Below, piece by piece: positions 1-12,341 of a stretch of 64,000 nt of DNA (position 1 is its first letter; each line of letters opens with the position of its first letter). The position numbers and the translations under genes are program-made. Origin of the DNA: Amoebophrya sp. A120 (Eukaryota > Sar > Dinophyceae > Syndiniales > Amoebophryaceae); the NCBI GenBank assembly GCA_905178155.1, contig CAJINV010000003.1, positions 2,623,065 to 2,687,064 on the forward strand, in the 5' to 3' direction. Under the pieces are notes generated by a model, which saw only the letters and a program-made list of their open reading frames with translations, was not told the origin of the DNA and made no database searches.

Positions 1-3000
1 TGAACGCGCGCCGGAGAACGTCGGCGTACTTCTTCTCGGGCAGGAGAACGAGTTCGGGACACAAATGCCGGATCGAAAACATCAGTAGCGACGGCAAGGT
101 CGGCGTAACCACAGGCGAAAACAGCCCTGTCCCCGGGGCGAGGCGCGCGGACACGGTGTGGGGGGCGTCAGTCTTTTTATCGTCCATGAGGAAATTACTA
201 AAAATATGAGGCGTAGAAGTACTGGTAGAAGCAGGTCCGACGGAGTCGTCGACTCGTTGGGCCTTGGCCGCGAGCAACGTCTCGAGAGTGTGCTGGTCGA
301 GCAGGCGTTCCGTGTGCGGACCTTTGGGTAAGTGGCCAGCAGAGACAAACGCTTGGGTCAACTGCTCAAAGCGGCGCAGCCCCGCTATCTGCAGTTCGTG
401 CGTCTCCAGAACCTCCAGCGGGGGACGCAGATGTGCGATGGGTGTGCGGGTGGGGAGATACTCGTAGCTTTCAAAATACTGCGCTACAACAGCTCGGGCA
501 GCAGCAGCTTCCTGATTGGAGTCGAATGCTGTGCTTCTGGCAGCGGTTGCGGCATGTAGTTCTTGCACTGCGGGCGACTGCTGACGCTTCAACAAAGTTT
601 GTCCGGGCTCGCTGGCTTCGTGTGCTGGTCGTGCGAGATGTTGAAACATTGGGCCTCCGGCCTGCGGCATGCATATTCGCGCAACGTCGTTTTTCAGGGC
701 AACAGTCCAGAAATCGTCGAGGGGGTGCCTGGTCGCCAGTCGTTTCCCGTGGTACAGACTCAAGAAGAAGATGCACCGTGTGTCCAGGGCCTGGTCAACA
801 ACGGGGGTGCGAGGCTCTGTGTCTCCGAATACCCTCACCATTCGCCTTTTCTCCGCGTGTGCGGCCTGAAGAATCGTCCGGTCGAGGTCTTCCGCTTCCA
901 CATCAACGTCGTCTAACTTCGCGCGCGCAGCTGCGACGGCCTTGCGCTCCGAGTCGGCCAGGGCTTGCAACTGTTCTCGCCGCGCCGCAGCGTTGATCAT
1001 CGGGCCCGCCGGGGCAGCAGCTCCGTCGAGATGACCCGTCTCCCCCTCCTCGGCGCTCAAATTTCGACTGTCATCTTCAGAGGGCGCGGACTCTTCATCC
1101 TGCTCGACATCTGCCACATCTTCCGGCAGTGCATCGGCGGCTGAAACTACACCAAGCGCAGCAGCTCTCGACGTCGACCTCCCACCCGTACCTACGGCCA
1201 TAAGCTCGTCGACGCCAGCCTGCGTCGCGGACCCGATTCCGATGCGGCTGGGGGCCGCGTCGCCGAGGATGCCGACCGTCTCCTCCGGCCCCTGCAGCTG
1301 CTCCTCGTAGTACAAAACCGGCGGCGGTGGATCGCGGTAATACAGTAGCGCCGCTGCTGCTGGCGCAGCTGCTGTCGCTGTATTTGCAGCTGCGGCGGGC
1401 ACACTCGTCGGCGGTTCCTCCGCGATTCGCTCCACCTCTCCACCAGGTGCTGACTCCGCGGCCCCAAGAACTACTCCAGGAGCCGCCACGGCTCGACCGC
1501 GCGCTTGCCGTTCCCGAAGGCGGGCAGCGCGCTGCTCTCGCTCTTGTCGCTCTTCCTGCAACAAGGTTTCCGCACGGCAGATGTGCGTGCACTCCTGCAT
1601 GGTGAAGACGCGCTGGCCCTTCTCAATGGCTTCGGCACGCTCGGGGCCAAACAGCATGTTGACGTCCTCGAACCCGCCATCCGGCGCAAGTGCCTCGACC
1701 GCAAAGGCTTTCGAAAACAGGCCCGGAACCGGGAAGGGATTCTCTTCGGAACTGCGCTCCGCGACGAGCGCGTGGTCGGGATTCAGTTCGTCTCCGTCCT
1801 GGCGCAGCTGGCGGCGCTCCCGCTTGGTTTTCGCTAGTCGCGCCGACGCGGAAGCAGCAAACGCTTTTCGGTCACCGTAGGCACCGTGGAGGTCGTCGTC
1901 GTCTTGCGGCGCGTTGTCTTCCCTGATGCGCACCACCTTCGCGGCGTACAAACGCCTGCACACGCGCCCGAAATCAACGGTGCGCGAAAAGATCCCGACT
2001 TTCTCGTACCCCAAAGCGATATTAGTAGAGGCTTTCATCATCTTGCCACGAGGACCCTCCTCCTGCGAGAACTTCTTCGTCCCCAGGCAGGGCGCGAGAA
2101 AAGCGCCCCAGTCGGCCGGTTGAAAATCGAACCCCAGCTCGTACACGTAGTGCGTGAGGGCAATGCAGAACGCCTCGAACTCCTCGGGGGAGCTGCGCTG
2201 TCGCCGGTACCACGCACCGATGGCAGCACCCGTGTGGTAAAGGCAATCCAGGAAACAGCGCAGTACCTGCTCGTCAATGAAGACCGGGAAATGTTCGCCG
2301 CCTTTCGCCGCGCGCAGACTCGCAACGGCCTCGGCCCGGGTTTTGCGCTCGGAGCTGGAGGCCGCGGCCGCCTGGCCGAGCGACTGCTTGGCGCGCGCCC
2401 GCACGAAGTGGTCGTGCGCCGTTTCGCGCGCGTGGAGCAGGCCCGTCGCGATTTCCGCACTCACGTTGGACAAGCCGCGAAACACCAGGCGAAAGAGCTC
2501 CTGCGCGGTCACGTAGGTCCACACCGCGACCTCGTGGTCGTCGGACGTCATGGCAACGATGGCCAACAGCGGTTCCAGCAGTGCTAACTGCTTCAAGTTG
2601 CCCCACTGGAGTAGCAGGTGGGGCACGAAGGCCTCCAGGTTGAAGTAGTTGGTTTTCAGGCTGAGGTGCTGCAGTGTGGCGTGCCGCGCGATCCTATTGA
2701 AAGGAAAAACTCCCCCTCCCCATATTGAAAAGGTATGTTTCCGAAGTTTTGTGTTGCTGATTTGAGGTCACAGATCACATTTGTCTTGCAACAAGACAAG
2801 GGCAGAAGCTTCCGTCCCATTATCGAAGCGGTTTGTCATGCTGTTGGGCCTAAAGGGGAGCCGTTTGCCATGCTGAACAACTAGACCCATACGCCCCGGC
2901 CAGCCTGGGGATCTGGCCGCAATGCCTTCCTGCAGCACAAAGCTGATTTGTGTACACAAATCCAGCATCAGAAATTCCGTTTTGATATGGGGAGGGGGGA

Positions 3001-4887
3001 TTTTTCCTTTCGCTAGAACCAGGAACGGTCGGAGTCGGTCGGGGCCGGGACGTGACTATCAAATGTAAAAATGTCTGGGTCTGGAAAATTCTTACATTTG
3101 TCATGTATATTTTCCATGGCCCATGATGTCTGTGATGCATGCCGTAGCATCACAGATTTTTAGAGCGCTTTGCGATGCCTCTTCCGCATGAGAAACGGCC
3201 TCTCCGCGTAGCACAAACTGGAGTCCTCTTGCTGGTCATGCAATACAAAGTTTTTCAGAATCCAGAGACAGCATTACAAGTTTAGAATGTTCCATTTGAT
3301 AGTGACCGGCTAGGAGCAAGATGCGCACCAAGTGCACGCTCTGCTGCTTGCGTAGCCAGGACGGCTCTCGCTTGCTGAAGTAGAGCAGCCGAAATGCCAA
3401 CTGGAACAGGTCCTGGGGCGGAAAGGCGCGGAACAGCCACGTGCAGAGCTGCAACAAGCTCGTCTCCAGGCGGTCTGCGCAACTCCGTGCCAATGGGGTA
3501 TCAGCACTTAATACTTTCGCGTAGGAGCCGCGCAACTGTCCTCGTCGGTCCATAGAACTGGAAGCAGGATCATTCAAATTTTTCTTTTCTCTCGTCCTCC
3601 CCGGGGACGAGAACGGCAGCAGGCTGCGCTGGTCCAAGATTGCTTCGTTCTTCTCGAGGTCCACAAGAGTTTGCAAAACCTCGTGGACGAAGGCCTTTCC
3701 AACGCGCAGCCGCGTTCCCTGCGGGAATGCCGCGCGGTCCAGAGCGAGCAGGGCAAGTAAGTCGTCCGCCAAAACCAGTTTCCACTGCATCTCCAGGTTC
3801 GGCACCACAAAAAAATTGACCAGCAGGTTCCACATGCGAAACCGCGCCGAGGCGTTCCGATGCCGGCTCTGGGCGATCGTTTCCGTTTGTAGGCCTGAAA
3901 TGCCGTCACCGGAGAGTTTGTACGCCGTGTCAGGCTTCGTGGAAAGAACCGTCGAGGGCGGAGGATGGATTTCGCGTGCTGCCTCGTCGTCGCCACTCGG
4001 CGTGGCTTCTTTGTTCCCGCCATCCGGCGACGTGAAGAGGCCGCGCAGGAAGCTACCGAGGTTGTCCGCGATGTTTTGCGCGACCGAAGTCACTCGCTCG
4101 ACCAGCGTTTCCTCGCGTGGCGGCAAAAACACGCCCGGGGGGTGCTTCTCCCACCGGGACAGCAAGCGGGTGGGTTCCTCGCCCCAGGCGCACCGCACAA
4201 TGGCGGACGCGAGCAAAAAGCACTCCCACAGTAGGGTGCGCGCTATCGGGGAGCCCCTCAGCGCGGCCAGGTTCCAGGAAGCATCCGTCTGGTTATTTGC
4301 GCTAGGTAGTTCTTGTTCCGTGGAAGGATGAAACGCCGCAGCGAAAAAGCCGTCCTCGCGCTCTAGCGTGAGTGAAGCGCGCAGCAGTGGTTGCAGGGTC
4401 GCGAACAAAGTGAGTAAGGCACACTGTGTCAGGGTCTCGCCCGAACGCGGGGGGATGAAACTGAATGCGGAGGCTTCTTGACCGCTCTCCGCAAAAGCCT
4501 GCGTCGCAGGAATGAAGCGTCGCTTCTTCCGGCGGACGTAGTAGTTTTTGGCGACTGTGAACACGTCCAGCGTACACGAAGATGCGGGCTTCGGCGTCGA
4601 ACTTGTCGGAGCGCTGCCGTGTTTTTCTGGCTGCAGTTTCGCGTCCTGGTTCTCGGTGGTTGGTTCGGCATTCCCACGACCTCCGGTTGTCCCGGGAGGA
4701 GCATCTTCGGTGTGTGGCCCAATCAAGCGTCCGGACCAGTTGCGTTCATGCCAAACAATGTCGAGTTTGCCATTGCCCTCTACGTGGGAGGCGCCGTCGG
4801 AGAATATCAGGTTGCGCGCCGCAGCCTTCTGCACTCTGCGCTTCGCACGTTTATCGGACAGACCGTCCGCGCGCGCTTGGGCTTTTC
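1..4887 (-). CDS. large unrecognised protein, 3' part cut by window edge
   Basis: I do not recognise this protein. The exons are about 4887-3302, a 36-nt exon 3051-3016, and 2689 down to base 1, where the frame is still open. They are joined across two introner elements, 3057-3301 and 2695-3015. I followed the frame for almost 900 codons in the last exon without a stop. The product exceeds 1,400 aa, is rich in Glu, Arg and Ala, and has helical stretches such as FRLLYFSKREPSW, LFRLVFRGLSN and FEAFCIALTHYVYELG. A charged helical segment (LLQEERQEREQRAARLRER) lies about two-thirds along. The 5' end is unclear: no in-frame ATG is visible upstream of 4834, an in-frame TGA lies near 4895, and an acceptor AG near 4888 suggests a short upstream exon. 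The size and style resemble the neighbouring giant protein at 5091-12341, but I see no shared motif. Confidence 0.75.
2695..3015. mobile_element. introner element, family B copy 1
   Basis: The ends are TATTGAAAGGAAAAACTCCC and its inverse, ending in CTTTCGCTA. The length is 321 bp, matching the other family B copies (320-322 bp). The flanking 5-mers are GATCC and GAACC (4 of 5 identical). Removing the element and one flank joins codons ...SDRSW(F/I) to ARHATLQ in frame. Read through, the element gives an immediate TAG. Confidence 0.88.
3057..3301. mobile_element. introner element, family A copy 1
   Basis: The left end TATCAAATGTAAAAATGTCT is well conserved. The right end is decayed (only CCATTTGATA remains clear), so this may be an older copy. 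It is 245 bp long with a perfect GTGAC duplication. Removal restores LLLAGH-VPAPTDSD in frame. Confidence 0.88.
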
Positions 4888-5090
4888 CTGTTCCAATTTT
4901 GCGTCATTCAATTCGATCGAGACAACTAAAGTAGAGGAACATGTACATGTAGTAGTTTGCCAGACAGCAAATGCCATCGCGATCATCTGCCAGGCTTGCT
5001 TAAGCCATTCTCTCAAGGTTTTATATGGCTCAAAACATCATGCTCATGGAAGTGAAAGTGAAAGAAACCTTTTTCGAGATCAAAGCATCA

Positions 5091-8000
5091 CTATACACCC
5101 TGGAGCGCTGCTGCTGCTGATGCGGGAACTGGTGTGCCGTTTGCTGTCCGGTCCGTAGTAGTATCCGGGTTTATTTCCAGAGGTGGCCGTTCGTCAGCAA
5201 GCACCTCAAAAAAGGCGGCGCGGCATGCGAGGGAAACGTTTACCAACACGTCTTCGATGTCGAGACCCAAGTCCGCTAGTTCGTCGTCGGAGAGGTCCAC
5301 GAGTTCTCCCAAAAACCGACGTCCGAGCAGCCTCAGTTTCATCACCTCTGCTTGCCGCTTCATCTCCTCTTCCTTGTCCGCCAGAAATTGCTCCAGCTCT
5401 TCAGCCCTTTCCGCCTCGGTTACTTGTGTTCCAGAAACCGCTTCGACCTCACCTGCTTCTACTGCGGCCCCGCCCGCCGCTTCGGCAACTTCTTCGCCTG
5501 GTTGCTGTCGCAGTTCCTGTTGCCTGGCCTTCTCCGCCTCGACCTGCTGACGTTTCTGGTCCTCGAAGGATCGGCGAAAATCGCGCTCGATGGCGTTGAT
5601 CCGCGGCTGGAACTCTGCCTCGACGTCCAGGCAAAATTGCACGCACTTCTGGACCAAATTTGCTTCCTCGCTGTTGTCAGCAGTAGATGCGTTGTTCGTC
5701 GTGTTGTCCCCGTGCAAGGCTAGACACTGAGTCATTGTCCTAACAATCGGCTGCGCCACTTGGAAAAAACTCTCTGCTGGCGCCGAAAAGTCCGTTTGTT
5801 TTGCATTCGTCCCCTCCTGCTCGTGACTAGCAGAAGCAGCGGCTCCACCATTTGTGCTTCGACGTTGATTCTTCGTGCCTTTCGTTCTTTTTCGCCTGCT
5901 GGCACTCGACATTTTAGGCCCAGAAAAATTATCGTCGTTGCTCATGCTCTCCTCGGACTTTTGCAGCTTCGCCGCATAGGTCCCGGCGGTGCGCCAGAGC
6001 GACACCGCCAGGTTTTCTATCTCCACATTTCGCAACCCCGGCTGCGCCAGGAAACGCCGAACCTTGTCGGCATACACATCTTGGCGTTTCCGGGTGCGCT
6101 TCTCCTCTTCCCGCTGCTGCTCTGCCAGGAGCTTCTTCGCCTCGACGTATTTCTGTTGTACCTCCTTGTCTTTCGCAAGTTCTGCATTTCGCTTTTCCGC
6201 GTCCTCTGTCTGACCCAGTCCGTCTCGCAGGTATGCGAGATTCACGGGAGCCAAATACGGAGTAGATGAATCTCGATAAAAATAATTCCCAGAGGACCAC
6301 ATTGGGCTATTCATTTTCCGTGCTTGCGAAGTAGATGCGTCATCGACAGCAGTGCTCTCCACTGCGTGGGGCAGGCCCGGCAAGTTCTGTCGCTGGAAGT
6401 AGTTCTTTCCACCAACTGCAGCAAGTCGATTCGCTCCAGGGTGCGTCAGGTAGAACTGCGCGTCAGCTAACTTGTAGAAAAGAGAATACTCGCGCAGCGC
6501 CGCCTCGTCAATGGTGCCCTCACTCTCGTCGTCTCGGGCGGATTCAGGGTGGGAATTTTGGATCGATGTGTAGTTTTCATAACGGTCCAGCTCAAGAAGT
6601 AGGGAACTTTGCCAGTTTCTCATCCTTTCCTTCCTGTTTCCTCCGAGAGCGGTTCGTAAAAAGGGACTATCCAGAGCAGACATGCGGCGATCTAGAAAAA
6701 ACTGTGCGGCACTGCGGCGGTTAACCGCGCCAAAGAGGTTCCGTTCTAGAAACAAACTCCCTTTCCAGCACTGTAGCTGTGATTCTAATGACATCTCCGC
6801 ATTTGTAGTTCGTGGTTCGTGCTCCAGTTCTCTTTCCACGCCATCCGGACTAGCAGTTTTACCAGCGGAAGTCGCGAGTTTGTTCCTCAGAGTCGTGAGT
6901 TCAGAATGCAGAGCTACCGTCCGACGGGACCAGTGAGACGGCAGGGGGCACTTCGTGTCCACCTCAAATTCCCGTGCGCTCGGGGGAAAGTCGCCTTCTA
7001 CCCGACGCACCAACAGATGCAAGGGGCGCTTTTCGTACTTGCCACACAAGACGTCCAAGTTTGTGTCGTTCTCGAGGTACGCCTTGTTGCCCCTCGCCTC
7101 TACTTCACCGCTCGCGGTCTGGTGCCCCAGCGCCGACATTTTGACGGCTTTTTCCGCAAAAATGTCATTCGCCACCAGCACCTGGTCGCCCTTTTTGAGT
7201 CCGACCCTACTGCCCCAACTTTTTGGCTTGACCGCCCGCACTTTCATCCCGTGCACGGACAGACCAAGGTCCGACTCATATGCGGTCAGCTGGAGGTAGC
7301 GCGTGCTGTATTTCTTCCGCAGAAAAGCAAAGCCGACAGTCTCATGATTTGACGAAGTAGAGGCGGCGCGGACGATAAAACGCAAAAGCGCGCCGTCCGG
7401 ATGGTTTCCCGGCCAATTCGGCAAGTCCGAGATGAAAGTGCCGGACACGTTGAGTAGCGTGTCGCCCGCTACCACACCGTTCTGGTACGCTTCCGATTTC
7501 ACTTTTGTCGGCTTTATCTGAAGATGGGTCATCTCGGCAAGCACATCAGTGGTCGCCAAGCCAGAGGGCTTCGCTGCAGCAATTTGCAGCAAATCCTCCA
7601 GTTTGTACAAATACTTGTCCACCTGGGTAACGGTAACCGTCGGAAAATCGCGGTACTCCAGCACAAACCCGAACAAAGCGAGCAAGTACGCTTGCGCGAC
7701 GGCTGGGGACATAACCGGGAGTGGTTTCACTTTCATCTCGTCTGTCGGTGCGTCATTATTTTCAACATGCGCGGAAGTTCTCGTGGGGCTTCGGTTATGT
7801 AGTACATGATCTTGAACTACATCAAAGTACCGTCGCAAAATCTCGAGGACTTGCTCAGGTGCGGCGGTGGAGAATTTCATCTGCCAACCGGTCAGGCCGT
7901 AGCTTTTTATTTTCGCCGCGGAACTCAAATGCGCCAGCAAGAACGGAGCAGCACCACTCTTTGCAGCTGCATCGACTTTCATTGAATTTTCAGCAGGAAG

Positions 8001-11000
8001 TTCCTCTGCTCCCGCTCCAACCACTCCTGCTCCACTAGTATCGTTGGTAACATGCATTTCATCCAACGCCACTTCCTCACCATCCGCGCCCGCCCGAGTA
8101 GTGTGCTTGCCGTTCAAGTATTCCTCTCGCTGTCGCTGCGCTATCGCGGGTTCGATCTCCGCGCGCTTGGCGCTCTTGGCCAAGTTGCCAATAGACGTGA
8201 GTAGTGCCATGGATTCCTTGGAACAGTTGCGGCTGGGCAGATTGAAGGCACGGCTGCGCTATGGGCGGGTTCTCAAACGGCACAATCTCAACTGTTACAT
8301 GATTTCATCTCATGCAGAAAGAACAACATCACCATCGCGCTTCACGCGATCAAACTTCTTCTCGTGACAATCTTCCGGCGTGGGCGCGCAAAATAGCATC
8401 AGAATCCGTTCCATATCTGTAGATGCAAACCGCGCAAGGATGTTCCCCTTAGTTTCACTTTCGCTACTAGGTATTCTTGCATCACAGACCTACTTATGTA
8501 ACAGTTGAGAGTGTAACGGGTGAGAGAAGCGCCATAAGGTCCACGGAAGGATTCGGGGCAGCAGGCCGAGACTGAGCTCGAGGATTCGCGCCCGCCGCCA
8601 GCGGTACTGGGCGAAAAACAGTTCCTCCTGCTTTTGCATGCGTTTGTTGCGCTGGCCAAGGGAAAGCCGCCCCGTTTTCCGGTTCACGTGCACCGATTTT
8701 CGCTGGTGGTAGATCTTTTGCAGGTAGTCGTCCACCTTCTTCCAGTGCTGGGACATGTCCCGCAGGTGCGCCAGCGTCAAATTCTGGCGCAGGCCGAACA
8801 CGTACTCCAGATGTCGCGCGTAGTAGTCGTCCTCGCTGAACAACTGCAGGGAGCAGTGGGCCGAAAACCAATAATCAAGCGGCCGCCAGTGGGCGACAAT
8901 TTTGTCTTGTTTCCGCGCTTTGCGGATGTAGTGTTGGTCCAACAGCAAGTCATCGGCGTTGTCTTCCTCGTCCTCCGCGGCATCGTCTGGGAGGAGCTGT
9001 TGTTGCACGTTGTCGGCGAGGGTCGCGGCATTTACCACTTCCGCTTGTCGTTCGGGAGATATCACTTGCGGTGCCGCGTCCTCTCCTTGTGCAATTTTTT
9101 CGTCGGACAGCCCGTCTTTCGGCGAACTCTCAAAGACTGAGACTGCAGTGTTGACAAACGAAGCTAGCTGTCCGAAAAACGAACTCTTCGGCTGTTGTTC
9201 CCCTGCGCCTTCTGGTGCCTCCATACTGTGCTGGCCCTCGAACGTCATGCCGTGCGGTTTCATGTTTAGTTTTCCTTGTTGTCCCTGCTTGGTCGCTGGC
9301 TTTGCATTCAGTTTTCCTTTTCCCTTTGTAGGGGTTCCAGCTCTCTGTTCTGGGGTGCCTTTTTTTGATGTTGGCGACGAAACATTCAGGCGGCCCTTGG
9401 ATGTAGCCTTTTGTGGCGCTGCTTTTGGACTTCCCGGGGCGGAAACCGGTTTTTTACCTTTCTTGCTCTTGCCTTTCTTTTTGCCTTGTTTTCCCTTGCC
9501 TTTCTTGCCCGCGTGTAACTGCAGAAGCTGATTTCCAGCAGCCTGCGCCATAGCAGGGTCTTCTGCACCCTCCAGGGAGGGTTCTCTCACCCCCGCGGTG
9601 ACAGGACCCTCTTTTCCTTTCAGTATGTCTTGCTGCATTTGCTTTCGGCGCTCGCGCGCGCGAATGCGATTTGCCGCGACCTGCTTCTCGTGCTGAAAAT
9701 CTGTTCCCAACTGGTCGGGATGTTCTTCCGTTGTATTCTGGTCGACGATTCCCTGGCCGGGTGCGGTCGGCTCCAAATCGGAATAGTCCGAGGACGACGA
9801 GGACGCTAAAGTTTCACTCCCTACATGAGGCGCCATGCCGGTAGCAGTACTAGCCGTTGATGTTCTTCCTCGTGTTTTCATCTTCCCGGAGGTACTAGGA
9901 GCACGGTCACGGAACCTATTCGGACTATCCGCCTGCTGGGGTGCTTCAATATTTCGCCGTCGCTTTCGCTTGAGGAGCACCGCGTCTGGCACATTTTGCA
10001 GCAAAGAATCCGGGTAGATAGCTCCGAAAGTCTCGCCCTCGCCACCGACAATGTCGGAGATTTGCAGCACCAGCCGCAGAATCGCGGGGCCGAAGACTAC
10101 GCGCTCCAGCTCGAGTTGCTCTCGCAGCAAACGGTCTCGTTGTTCCAGAAGGGTCGGGTCGACGGCTTTTTGCGCGTCTCTATCGATTGAACCCTCCTCC
10201 TCGTCCTTACCGTTCACTGCAGCCTTCATCTCGAACACATCGACACCCTTGGGCACTGGCTTCGATGCCGGTGCCGGCGTAATCCCGAGCGCTTCGTGTC
10301 GTAGACACTCATCGTACAAACGAGTCAGCACGGCCAGCCCATTTTCCAGGTCCCCGGCGCGCAGGTCGCACGATATCAGCAAGCGACGCTTGAGGTTCAC
10401 CGCGATCAAGTTCTTGAGCAGCAACTTGTCGGTGAAGCTGCGCAACACCAATTGCACGTCGTCTAAGCGCTGGTCCTCGAAAGCCGCGGGAAGAGGCCGC
10501 GGGGGCGACGTAAAAGTTGATTCCCGTCCTCCCGTTTTGCTCCGCAGATTCGCCACGTACAGGGCGTGGTGCAGCACGACAACGCACTCGCGGCCGTGTG
10601 CCGTGGGCTGCGCCGGCAAAAATTCGTCCTCCAAGAAGTCCGAAGTAACACGAATGTGTGGGCGGGACAGCAAGAGCAGCGTTTCCCGCCAGCGCTTGAA
10701 CAACAAAAACTTCACCGTGCTGAAGGGCAAGCCAATCGGGCAGTCGAAGTGCGCCATGGAGTGGAGGATCCAGTAGTGCAGCTGGGGCACGTTGATTCGC
10801 AACAAGACGCATAGTTTCGCGAAAAACGGCAGCAGATTCACGGTCGCGCTCGCGTTTCGAATCGCGTCTTGTTCGCTTCGCTCCGGTTGATTTTCCAGGT
10901 CTTTTGCATTCGGGCGTGGAACGAAGTGCCAGATGGAAATTAAAAAAGCAAACTCAGCGAGCTGAGCGATCTTGTGGCAGATTTGCTTAACCCGCTTGCG

Positions 11001-12341
11001 TCGCAGGCGACGAAGGACAATCACGATTTGTACGTTCGCATCTGTAGTAGTTCGTGCTCCAGATGGATTTTGTGTCGAATTATCCTGTTGCGGTCCCGAT
11101 GGATCCACCTCGTGGAAAGCGCGAACGGCATCGCGCTGCGCGGTCCGCAGCTCTCGAAGACGCTTGGACTGCTTCTTCGCGATGAGATTCAGTAGCAGCT
11201 GGAATCGTTGTTGCTGAAGCTGTGCCGCCTCTTCTTTTTCTGCGACCGCCTGCATCCAGCCTGCGTCATCGTCCTCTGCGAGTTCCGCACTTTTCACCGT
11301 CCGCTCCTGAAATCGGTCCTCCGACTCTTGTCCGCTGCTGTACTCGTCTTCGTCGCCGGATGACATCTCATCTTCGCCGTTCGCGGGACGAATGGGCTTT
11401 TCGTGTGCTCGGCTCCGCAGGATCTCCACCGCGAGTTTCTCCGCGTTCGTGCGAAAGTTCGAATCGTCAAGGAGCAGCTCCGCCGCCGGGAGCTCCTTCT
11501 CGTCCAGCCCCTTGACGAGCCCTTGCTTGAACACGTGCAACAGGTCCCTCTCGAAGTCCAGGGGCTCCGCAAGGACGGCGGCAGCCGCGACAAGCACTTT
11601 TGGATCGGGAAACTCCAGGGCGAAGTCACTCAGGGTCTCGGCGCAGGTGCGCGCGACCCCGCTCTGGTCCAGCAGCCACGCAGAGAAAAACCGGTTCCCA
11701 CCATAGAGCGGTATGATATTCGTTCGCAGGTCTTTCAGTAGCGGGTCGAGGAAGGTGTCCTCGAAATGCAGGCAGAGCTGCAACGCCTGCAACGGTGTCA
11801 GGCACTTCTGCACAAAGGTCGCCACCTCCGGCGACAGAAACTCGATCTTGTCCTCAGCATGGCGAAAGTCGGCGTCCCCGCCACGGTCTTTCGTTCTGTT
11901 GCGCTGCAACGTCCGGACGCGCCGCGACGGGGAGTCTGTATCCTGTTCCAGCGATCTCGTGTCGAAGTCGTCTGCCTTTGATGTAGTTCCCTGCGGAGCA
12001 CCATCTTCGTTCTCCAATATTTCGGCGTTTTTATTTTTCGCTTGTTGCTCCACGGTTTGGGTTTTTCTTCTTTCTTTTGTAGTATCAGTTTCATCTTCTT
12101 CCTCGGCGTCGATGTCGTCGTCCTCGGCTTCCGCGTCCTCGGGAAACGCACCGTTGCGAGCGAAGAAACGGCCTTCGAAGATCTCTCCACCGACCTTTGG
12201 CGGTGCACCGTTACGCTCGATGAGTAACCCACGTTCGACCCGAAAGCGGTCCCACAAGGCAGATTCATGCTCGATCGTTGCTAGCTCGTGCAGGGTTTCA
12301 ATCTGCGTGTTTGCGAGCGGGTCGCAAGGGAGCAGCTTCAT
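5091..12341 (-). CDS. giant unrecognised protein (about 2,322 aa) with PDZ-like segments
   Basis: Two long open frames, 12341-8490 and 8210-5091, become one when the element at 8260-8536 is removed with 5 flanking bases. The exons 12341-8537 and 8254-5091 total 6,969 nt, exactly divisible by 3. An in-frame TAG just above 8210 disappears in the join. ATG is at 12341 and TAG at 5091-5093. The N-terminal third is acidic and helical. A Lys/Gly-rich low-complexity tract (GKKGKGKQGKKKGKSKK) sits near residue 950. Residues around 1,520-1,545 (NGVVAGDTLLNVSG) and 1,590-1,630 (VKPKSWGSRVGLKKGDQVLV) look like PDZ-fold segments. The C-terminal part has a long Glu/Gln/Arg coiled-coil stretch. The family is unknown. 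A scaffold role is only a guess from the PDZ-like parts. It could still be two genes if 8260-8536 is not spliced. Confidence 0.72.
8260..8536. mobile_element. introner element, family E copy 1 (diverged)
   Basis: The inverted ends are TATGGGCGGGTTCTCAAA and the inverse of TATGGCGCTTCTCTCACC. Inside these lies the family's second inverted motif, CTCAACTGTTACAT. It is 277 bp long. The flanking 5-mers TGCGC and AGGTC do not match, so the duplication has decayed or is absent. Removal still leaves the frame open across PWT-CRAF and links two ORFs. Confidence 0.72.

Noticed and set aside
1886-2587. Long plus-strand ORF (233 codons) and many others on both strands
   Set aside because: They are shadows of the minus-strand coding frame in GC-rich DNA; no motif, and the opposite frame is open for much longer.
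8490-8659. C-terminal tail of the 12341-8490 ORF past 8536
   Set aside because: The last 15 codons lie inside the family E element and repeat in other copies, so they are intron, not protein.
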